Shown here: one piece after another, positions 9,100 to 14,067 of the stretch
Position numbering within the stretch: position 1 is the first letter of the stretch
Layout of the letters: each line of letters starts with the position of its first letter
NCBI GenBank assembly: GCA_934646845.1
Contig: CAKUEV010000030.1
Location: 1 to 14,067 of the forward strand
Origin: an uncultured Slackia sp.
GTDB lineage: Bacteria; Actinomycetota; Coriobacteriia; Coriobacteriales; Eggerthellaceae
Direction: 5' to 3'
Length of the DNA stretch: 14,067 bases
Notes under the pieces: model-generated
What the model was told of the DNA's origin: nothing
The model's input: the letters and a program-made list of their open reading frames with translations, nothing else
Databases searched by the model: none
Position numbers and translations under genes: made by a program

Positions 9100-9292
9100 A
9101 AAACAGTTGCCTGGATTGCGAACAGATAACTTTTCGCTGCGAGCGGAAACCAGTCAGCCGCTCGCACGCAAACGCGCACCACTGGCCGTGAAGCGTCCAA
9201 ATACGGTCGCCAAACAATTAGCAAGCGAAAAATCTTCGTCAAACAAAGCCCTGCTGCGTCACAATGTCCTCGTGAAAAATATCGAGGAAGTC

Positions 9293-9300
9293 AAAGGAAG
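9293..9300 (+). promoter_or_regulatory. Ribosome binding site that sets the start of the LanC-like gene
   Basis: AAAGGAAG lies four bases before the ATG at 9305. The frame is open back to a TTG at 9107, but the extra 66 residues are basic, polar and unlike the family, and that start has no ribosome site. Confidence 0.75.
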
Positions 9301-9304
9301 CACC

Positions 9305-10729
9305 ATGTGCGAAGCATGCTCAATCGAATCGAATCAGGCGCCGCAGGGCATGGCCTACGCCCCCGGAAAACCGTTCCCGACACACCACGCGCAAAACGCG
9401 AGTGATTACCTGAATGCGGCGCTATCGGCCGAACGCTGGATCGCAACCTTCGAGCACAAGACGCCCGAAGGCATCTTCTGGCAGCAGGACGCAAGCCAGC
9501 CAATCGACCTATCGCTATACAGCGGGTCGGCCGGTGTAGCGTATTTCTATCTGAAACTCACCGAGGTCACTGGCAGCGCCGAATTCGCCGAGAAAGCACG
9601 CTGCGGACTTTCCTACGCAGCCGCGCATTGGCGCGACCTGCTGCTTCCCGAACAGGCCGCCTTCCAAGATAACCGCGAGGGCGTGCCTGGCGTGCACCTA
9701 GGCGCCCACATGGGCGTTGGCGGCGTGGGCCTCGTGCTCATCGAAGGCGCTAAAACCTTCGCGGAAAGCAGAGACGCCGAAAAGTATCGCCGGGCGGCAC
9801 AAGCAATCGGACGCTTCTATACCGATGAATCTGCGCAACAAGGCGAAAGCGGCCCCTATTGGACCGGTAGCCCCGCGTTGCTGATGGACGGCGGCATTAT
9901 GCTATTCCTCATCGCGCTCTACGAAACGTTCGGCGATCAGCAGTTGCTTGAATTCATCAAGGCCGCTGGCGCGCAATACCTGCACTGGGGCGCGGAAAAC
10001 CCGCGCGGCGGCATTGATTTCAACGGTGCGGGCATCGAAACCCCATTCGATTGGCCGAATTTCGCCTTCGGGAGCGCTGGGTCGGGATATCTGCTCGCGC
10101 ATCTTTTCCGCATTACGGGCGATGCGCGTTATCTTGAAGTTGCACGCAGATGCGCCGATTTCCTCGACGCCGTAGCCGTGCCGCAAAAACGAGGCAAGCT
10201 CCTCCCCCACAAATTGGGCGGAGATGACGAATTCACCGTCTTCTACTTGGGATATTGCCACGGCATCGCAGGAACATTGCGCTTCCCCACCCTGATGGGG
10301 ACCCTCGACAACGATACTCGTTGGACAACGATGGTCGATCAACTCGCCGACGGAGCCGAAGCGCTCGGCGCACCCGAGCATATGTCGGCCGGCCTCTGGA
10401 ATACCGTATGCTACTGCTGCGGTCACGCCGGCATGGCGCATACATTCTTGGGTCTCTACTGCATCGATGGGTCGCCGCGCTGGCGCGAGTTCGCCACACG
10501 CTGCGGCGATATATTGTTGGGCTCGATGAAAACGCACGCCGACGGGTCGGCCTCTTGGCCTTTCGCATGGGAGCGAGTGCGCCCCGAAGAACTCTCGCAG
10601 CGCATCGGTTTCTACGACGGCGCAGCTGGCATCGCATCCACGTTGCTCGAACTGTTCATGCTCGAACGCGACGATTATCACTGGCCACGCATGATCGACG
10701 ACCCCTTTCCCGAGGACTCACGCCGCTAA
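9305..10729 (+). CDS. Stand-alone LanC-like protein with altered zinc motif
   Basis: The 474-residue protein shows the repeated Gly-rich inner-helix motifs of the alpha/alpha toroid of LanC cyclases: SLYSGSAGVAY (S-G at 73-74), LGAHMGVGGVGL, FAFGSAGSGYL, GYCHGIAGTLR, CYCCGHAGMAHTFL and GFYDGAAGIAS. LanC enzymes use zinc held by Cys, Cys and His to add Cys thiols to dehydrated residues. C318 fits the first ligand. At the second site the usual Cys-His-Gly is C371-C372-G373, so the His ligand is replaced by Cys, with H374 two residues on. The start MCEACSIES carries two more Cys. No precursor peptide, dehydratase, protease or transporter is visible nearby, so it may act on glutathione-like adducts or proteins as LanC-like proteins do elsewhere, or have another role. 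The gene is divergent from ilvD. Confidence 0.8.
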   Translation: MCEACSIESNQAPQGMAYAPGKPFPTHHAQNASDYLNAALSAERWIATFEHKTPEGIFWQQDASQPIDLSLYSGSAGVAYFYLKLTEVTGSAEFAEKARCGLSYAAAHWRDLLLPEQAAFQDNREGVPGVHLGAHMGVGGVGLVLIEGAKTFAESRDAEKYRRAAQAIGRFYTDESAQQGESGPYWTGSPALLMDGGIMLFLIALYETFGDQQLLEFIKAAGAQYLHWGAENPRGGIDFNGAGIETPFDWPNFAFGSAGSGYLLAHLFRITGDARYLEVARRCADFLDAVAVPQKRGKLLPHKLGGDDEFTVFYLGYCHGIAGTLRFPTLMGTLDNDTRWTTMVDQLADGAEALGAPEHMSAGLWNTVCYCCGHAGMAHTFLGLYCIDGSPRWREFATRCGDILLGSMKTHADGSASWPFAWERVRPEELSQRIGFYDGAAGIASTLLELFMLERDDYHWPRMIDDPFPEDSRR

Positions 10730-10901
10730 ACGCAAGCCCGTCCCAAGTCGCGCCACCGGTAAAACATTCCACGCGCACCTCGTATTCAAGCGTCTTGCCA
10801 GCATCTGAACGCCAGGCATCGGGTTGGTAACGGCCGCGCAACTGCGGCGTTTCCGCGGCGTTGCGCCCGTACCATAGTGGGTGCGCGGAAAGGAAGCTTA
10901 C
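10730..10901 (+). promoter_or_regulatory. Spacer before the alarmone synthetase, with a weak candidate promoter
   Basis: TTTCCG (10850-10855) and CATAGT (10873-10878) are 17 bp apart and could be a weak promoter. The CATAGT box is only 23 bp before the ATG. GC-rich hairpin potential exists near 10837-10866. No terminator for the LanC-like gene was found here, so read-through into the next gene is possible. The reverse strand is open across the spacer but lacks a start. Confidence 0.3.
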
Positions 10902-11783
10902 ATGCAGCCATCGAGCACTCTTCAATCCGTCGGCACGCAGCAGCGCGCCGAAACCCACCTAGGCACCACCGAGGCCGAAGAACAATCTCTTCCCTCGATC
11001 GATTTGCCGCCCGATGCCGATTTCTATGGCGATTACTTACAGAAACTAAAGGAGATTACCTGGCGTTTTGAAATATCTCTCGAGACGTATTTAATGGAGC
11101 GCGGCATGAACCGCGAGCGCAAGCCCATCTCGTCGTGGAAAACGCGCATCAAGTCGCCCGACAGCATGAGAGAAAAGCTCGTTAAGCGCGGATACGAGCC
11201 TACTGCCGAAAATGCCGTATACGCTGTGCATGACGCAGCTGGCGTGCGCGTGATTTGTCCGCTCGTCGATGACGTTGCGTCGGTCGCGCAGTTCATTCGC
11301 GAGCTCCCATGCTTCGAGGTCGTACAGGAAAAAGACTACATTTTGCACCCCAAGCCAAACGGGTATCGCAGCTACCACATGATTCTTGCGCGCGCGAACG
11401 ACTCGGAGCTCGACCCCGATGCAACGAGGCGAGCCGCGGCCAAGGCGGCCATTGAAGCGCAAGAGATTTCCCTATCGCAACTTATTGACCAGCTGAACAC
11501 AACGGGCACATTTGACGCCGTCGAACCAAAGGAAGTTGAAGCGCCGGCCGGCGATGATCGCTTCGAATTCGGCCGTCGCATGTGCGTCGAGGTTCAACTT
11601 CGCACCATCGCAATGGATAGCTGGGCAAGCATCGAGCACGACCTCAAATATAAGAAAGACGTACCTAACCAGGAGTTTTTGCAGGCCGAGCTCAAACGCT
11701 GCGCCGACGAGATGGCGGCGACCGACCTGTCATTGCAAACTATCGCCGACCTAATCAGCGTAAAACAAATCGCCAAAAAGTGA
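10902..11783 (+). CDS. Small alarmone synthetase (RelA/SpoT-type (p)ppGpp synthetase domain)
   Basis: The protein should transfer pyrophosphate from ATP to GDP or GTP, making (p)ppGpp or pppGpp. It has a synthetase domain only, with no hydrolase, TGS or ACT domain. Key motifs are IKSPDSMREKL, DAAGVRVICPLVDDV, HPKPNGYRSYH (N153-H159) and E230-V-Q-L-R-T followed by MDSWASIEHDLKYKK. These match the RelQ/RelP class. At 293 residues it is longer than the usual 210-230: there is a polar N-terminal tail of about 38 residues, and some 66 residues lie between H159 and E230 where about 25 are usual. The inserted part is Ala- and Glu-rich and probably exposed. AAAGGAAG lies five bases before the ATG at 10902, preferred over an in-frame GTG at 10881. 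The stop directly abuts a palindromic element. Confidence 0.9.
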   Translation: MQPSSTLQSVGTQQRAETHLGTTEAEEQSLPSIDLPPDADFYGDYLQKLKEITWRFEISLETYLMERGMNRERKPISSWKTRIKSPDSMREKLVKRGYEPTAENAVYAVHDAAGVRVICPLVDDVASVAQFIRELPCFEVVQEKDYILHPKPNGYRSYHMILARANDSELDPDATRRAAAKAAIEAQEISLSQLIDQLNTTGTFDAVEPKEVEAPAGDDRFEFGRRMCVEVQLRTIAMDSWASIEHDLKYKKDVPNQEFLQAELKRCADEMAATDLSLQTIADLISVKQIAKK

Positions 11784-11949
11784 CAAAAGTTGCGAATTCG
11801 GGGGCGTATTTGCCAGAACTACTGCACTTCGAGGGCCTATACAAGCTGTTTCATGATCGAGCTTGGCCTGATTTGCAAGATATATCTTGCAAATCAGGCC
11901 AAGCTCCCTTGCTTTCAGCGCCGAAAAGCCCCCGAATTCGTAACTTTTG
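11784..11949. mobile_element. MITE-like element with 22-bp terminal inverted repeats
   Basis: The ends, CAAAAGTTGCGAATTCGGGG at 11784 onward and its reverse complement finishing at 11949, match over 22 bases with one mismatch. The 166-bp interior has no open frame worth calling and holds a perfect 48-bp palindrome. No transposase is present and no clear target duplication was seen, so mobility is an inference from structure. The left end begins at the base after the alarmone synthetase stop codon. Confidence 0.5.
11859..11906. repeat. Perfect 48-bp palindrome
   Basis: Two exact 24-base arms meet with no spacer between 11882 and 11883. The left arm runs GAGCTTGGCCTGATTTGC and then AAGATA. The palindrome could form a cruciform in DNA and a stem of about 22 bp in RNA. 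No T-tract follows on either strand, so it is not a standard terminator. Confidence 0.93.
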
Positions 11950-11952
11950 GCA

Positions 11953-11987
11953 AAAACGGGCACTTCGCTTTACGCTGGGCCCGTTTT
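11953..11987 (+). terminator. Candidate terminator after the alarmone synthetase
   Basis: AAAACGGGC (11953-11961) pairs with GCCCGTTTT (11979-11987) around a 17-base loop. The T-run has only four bases and the loop is long, so it is weak. It may instead be an outer part of the neighbouring palindromic element. It could work on either strand between the convergent genes. Confidence 0.4.
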
Positions 11988-12154
11988 AAGACAACAGCTC
12001 GACCCAATACCTCGCCTACGGGTATCCCAAAACCGCATTTCGCCCACCGTCAACTTCGCTCCAGGAAAGGCAGACCGTTCTATAAGACTTCTCGATGCTT
12101 TACCCGCCATCTGGCATGGCAAAATCTCGAACCCGTCATGGCCGCTGCATGGAA
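11988..12154. other. Intergenic stretch without recognised content
   Basis: This part of the 552-bp convergent spacer has only short spurious frames. No ribosome site with a following frame, RNA gene or clear promoter was seen. Confidence 0.5.
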
Positions 12155-12214
12155 TAGGGATCTTTGTCGGCCTCGCCGAGCCTCTCGCAAGAGGAAAGGG
12201 CCACAGATCCCCTA
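12155..12214. other. Possible three-way RNA junction in the convergent spacer
   Basis: TAGGGATCT (12155-12163) can pair with AGATCCCCTA (12205-12214, one bulged base). The pair encloses two hairpins: CGGC-CTC-GCCG (12168-12178) and CCTCT-CGCA-AGAGG (12181-12194). The strand and any transcript are unknown, and no promoter was found close by. It could be a small structured RNA or part of the 3' end of the oxidase transcript. Confidence 0.35.
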
Positions 12215-12249
12215 AAACAAGAAAGCGGAGCGAGGCCAGCCCGCTCCGC
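12213..12249 (-). terminator. Rho-independent terminator of the FAD oxidase gene
   Basis: On the reverse strand, GCGGAGCG and CGCTCCGC form a perfect 8-bp stem with a nine-base loop, followed by TTTCTTGTTTTA. It lies about 87 bp after the oxidase stop codon. Confidence 0.85.
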
Positions 12250-12335
12250 CCGAGAAATGCGCTTCAAGCCCATAATCGCAGGTTCTTCCCATTTCGCCAT
12301 GCAGGACGCATATCCATACGCCCAGCACGGCCGCT

Positions 12336-13754
12336 TTAGTTGCAAACTTTGCCGGGGTTCAGAATGCCCTTCGGGTCAAACGCCTGTTTAATACTTGCCA
12401 TCAGGGAAAACGCCGTGTCTCCTACCGATTCGCGCAGGTATTCCTTCTTCGCGTGTCCAATGCCGTGCTCGCCAGAAACCTGGCCGCCCAGTTCATTGCA
12501 TTTAGCGTATGCCGCGCGCATAACGCGCGTCGATTTCTCAAGAAACGCCTCGCGTTCAATGTTGTTTCCGCAGCAATAAATATGCAAATTGCCGTCACCT
12601 GCATGGCCGAACGAGCGAATAAGCACGTCGTTCTGGACGCCCGTATCATGAATAAAGCCCAGGAATTCGGCGATTTTATCAACGGGAACCACCACGTCCA
12701 TTTCGTCGAGATACTCGGTTTCGGCCTCGATTACCGTGAGAAACGCGCTGCGCGCCGCCCATACCGCCGCCTTATCGGCCGGATGCTCGATAACGAGCGT
12801 GTCGAAGGCGCCCGCTCCTTCGCCGATTTCGGCCAACGTTTCGGCGCGCTGGAAAATCTCGTCCTCGTCGTTGCCATCGAGCGTGACCAGGATATATGCG
12901 CCGCATTCGTTGCCGTCGACCACCGTGGGAATGATTTTGTTCCCCGTGTATTCGGCCGAAGAATCCACGATGTCGCGCTCCATGAACTCGATAGACTGCG
13001 GATTCAAGCCCGCGAGCTTGATTTTCGGCACGGCGGCGATGGCGGTTTGAATATCGCTGAACGAGAGGATGAAGCTCATGTCTTCTTTGGGGTTGGGGAT
13101 AAGCTTCATGGAGAGCTCGGTGATAATGCCAAGCGTGCCCTCCGAGCCAATCATCAGGTGCAGCAAGCTATAGCCCGAGCTTGCTTTCGCGACCTCGCGG
13201 CCCAGGCGCAGCACCTCGCCGCTCGGCAGAACCACCGTCATGGCAAGCACATAGTCGCGCGTGGTGCCGTACTTCACGGCTCGCATACCGCCGGCGTTCG
13301 TGGACACGTTTCCGCCCACGGATCCCGTTTTTTCGCCCGGATCAGGCGGGTACATGAAGCCGTGATCAATTGCATCGGCCGCCAAATCGCACAGGCGCAC
13401 ACCCGGTTGCACGCGCACGAACAAGTTGTTTTCGTCATATTCGAGAATCTTGTCCATGCGCATGGTGCACAGCACAATGCCGCCCGCCAACGGCGTGCTG
13501 CCACCCACCAAGCCCGTTCCCGCGCCACGCACCGTTACGGGGATATTGTTCGCGCTCGCAAGCTTCATAATGGCCGAGACTTCATCGGTGTTTGCAGGAA
13601 GAACCACAACGTCAGGCATGTGCGTGCCGTAAATAGGCATCTCGTCGTGCGAATAGTCTTCGTTGATGTCCCCGCCCGTAAGGCAATTGTCCTCGCCGAC
13701 GATAGCGGCGAGCTCAGCGACAAGCTCGTCCGTGAGTTCGTTATATACGACCAT
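12336..13754 (-). CDS. FAD-binding oxidase, GlcD / D-lactate dehydrogenase type
   Basis: The 472-residue protein belongs to the vanillyl-alcohol-oxidase fold family that oxidises 2-hydroxy acids such as glycolate or D-lactate. The N-terminal FAD domain has R76-G-A-G-T-G-L-V-G-G and then DPGEKTGSVGGNVSTNAGG. The C-terminal FAD-oxidase domain has SFGHAGDGNLHIYC and SGEHGIGHAKKEYL, whose His residues typically bind metal and substrate carboxylate. The protein ends in FDPKGILNPGKVCN, the family's usual finish. No iron-sulphur partner (GlcF-like) or GlcE lies in the window, so the electron acceptor is unknown and the exact substrate cannot be told. AAAGGAAG lies two bases before the ATG at 13754. 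It is convergent with the alarmone synthetase gene. Confidence 0.92.
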   Translation of the reverse strand: MVVYNELTDELVAELAAIVGEDNCLTGGDINEDYSHDEMPIYGTHMPDVVVLPANTDEVSAIMKLASANNIPVTVRGAGTGLVGGSTPLAGGIVLCTMRMDKILEYDENNLFVRVQPGVRLCDLAADAIDHGFMYPPDPGEKTGSVGGNVSTNAGGMRAVKYGTTRDYVLAMTVVLPSGEVLRLGREVAKASSGYSLLHLMIGSEGTLGIITELSMKLIPNPKEDMSFILSFSDIQTAIAAVPKIKLAGLNPQSIEFMERDIVDSSAEYTGNKIIPTVVDGNECGAYILVTLDGNDEDEIFQRAETLAEIGEGAGAFDTLVIEHPADKAAVWAARSAFLTVIEAETEYLDEMDVVVPVDKIAEFLGFIHDTGVQNDVLIRSFGHAGDGNLHIYCCGNNIEREAFLEKSTRVMRAAYAKCNELGGQVSGEHGIGHAKKEYLRESVGDTAFSLMASIKQAFDPKGILNPGKVCN

Positions 13755-13823
13755 GGCTTCCTTTCCATGTGCTTACAACGCACAGCGACGCACGGCAGAA
13801 ATCAACCGCAGCGCAATTAACAC

Positions 13824-13851
13824 CGTATAAAGTTTCATTGTGTTCGACGAA
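13824..13851 (-). promoter_or_regulatory. Candidate promoter of the FAD oxidase gene
   Basis: On the reverse strand TTCGTC (13851-13846) and TATACG (13829-13824) are 16 bp apart. An overlapping TTTATA is an alternative -10. Transcription would start near 13817, about 63 nt before the ATG. Both boxes are only fair matches. Confidence 0.4.
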
Positions 13852-13868
13852 CTTTAGCACACTAAAGT
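13851..13868. promoter_or_regulatory. Operator-like dyad at the FAD oxidase promoter
   Basis: ACTTTAG (13851-13857) and CTAAAGT (13862-13868) are perfect mirror halves with four bases between. The dyad touches the candidate -35 box, a usual place for a regulator such as a GntR- or LysR-type protein responding to a hydroxy acid. The regulator is not in the window. Confidence 0.5.
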
Positions 13869-14067
13869 GCGAATGTATCCAGCCGATAACGCCTCACGAA
13901 TGAGCGGCACATTGCAGCGGCGAACGGCAGATTGTCAGCCGCGGATGGAAGAGACGGCCACAAACAGAAAGCGGGTCCAACCGCATATCGACAATCGGCC
14001 GAGAAGATAACGGTGCCCGCCTCACCGGCCAACGCTAGGCATTACAATATTCAGCTAAGCCCAGAGA
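13869..14067. other. Right-edge stretch with no recognised gene
   Basis: Upstream of the oxidase promoter there is only a 45-codon rightward frame (13873-14010) with no ribosome site and an Arg-rich product typical of chance. No RNA gene or repeat was recognised. Confidence 0.5.

Noticed and set aside
9305..10729. A lanthipeptide biosynthesis cluster
   Set aside because: Only the LanC-like gene is present. No precursor, dehydratase, protease or ABC transporter gene was found in the window.
12453..13820. A 455-codon rightward open frame opposite the FAD oxidase
   Set aside because: It mirrors the oxidase gene codon by codon and has a low-quality Ala/Arg/His composition. The oxidase strand has clear family motifs.
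13873..14010. A 45-codon rightward frame near the right edge
   Set aside because: There is no ribosome site, the composition is Arg-rich, it starts beside the operator dyad, and there is no recognisable motif.

Overview
The window is an ordinary-looking chromosomal stretch of about 14 kb with moderately high G+C content. It most resembles an anaerobic actinobacterium of the Coriobacteriia/Eggerthellaceae type. That placement is inferred from protein style, G+C content, AAAGGAAG-like ribosome sites and gene order; no marker gene was searched.

Left part (1-3540). A rightward gene encodes an 872-residue protein of unusual build: an N-terminal HNH-nuclease-like domain, a long Ala/Glu/Lys-rich region, 20 tandem hexapeptides (18-bp DNA period), two in-frame copies of a 35-bp palindrome, a predicted helical C-terminal domain and an Arg7 tail. 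A four-helix holin-family membrane protein follows 21 bp later and probably shares its transcript. The start of a divergent, basic and disordered protein runs off the left edge. A bidirectional terminator at 3495-3524 closes this unit against the next.

Middle (3538-9060, leftward). This is a complete ilvD-ilvB-ilvN-ilvC operon for branched-chain amino-acid synthesis: dihydroxy-acid dehydratase, both acetolactate synthase subunits and ketol-acid reductoisomerase. The ilvD/ilvB and ilvB/ilvN junctions overlap by 4 and 1 bases. A promoter at 9030-9057 yields a leader of about 260 nt. The leader carries T-box hallmarks: a basal GA-rich bulge resembling a k-turn, GAGTA opposite GAA, an AG-type bulge with distal loop, and a TGGT bulge. 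It also has a hairpin that can mask the ilvD ribosome site. I infer a tRNA-sensing, probably translational, switch; the specifier codon is not settled (CTC for Leu is the most sensible reading).

Right part (9061-14067). A stand-alone LanC-like protein (9305-10729) has Cys-Cys-Gly where classical LanC has Cys-His-Gly, and no lanthipeptide precursor or dehydratase is nearby. A small alarmone synthetase (10902-11783) has an internal insertion. Its stop codon abuts a 166-bp MITE-like element with 22-bp terminal inverted repeats (one mismatch) around a perfect 48-bp palindrome. A convergent GlcD-like FAD oxidase (12336-13754) lies beyond, with its own terminator and an operator-like dyad at the promoter.

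No tRNA, rRNA, CRISPR array or complete transposase was seen. The most unusual signals are the HNH fusion protein with its two in-frame palindromes, the palindromic element after the alarmone synthetase, the probable T-box leader, and the LanC-like protein with the altered zinc motif.
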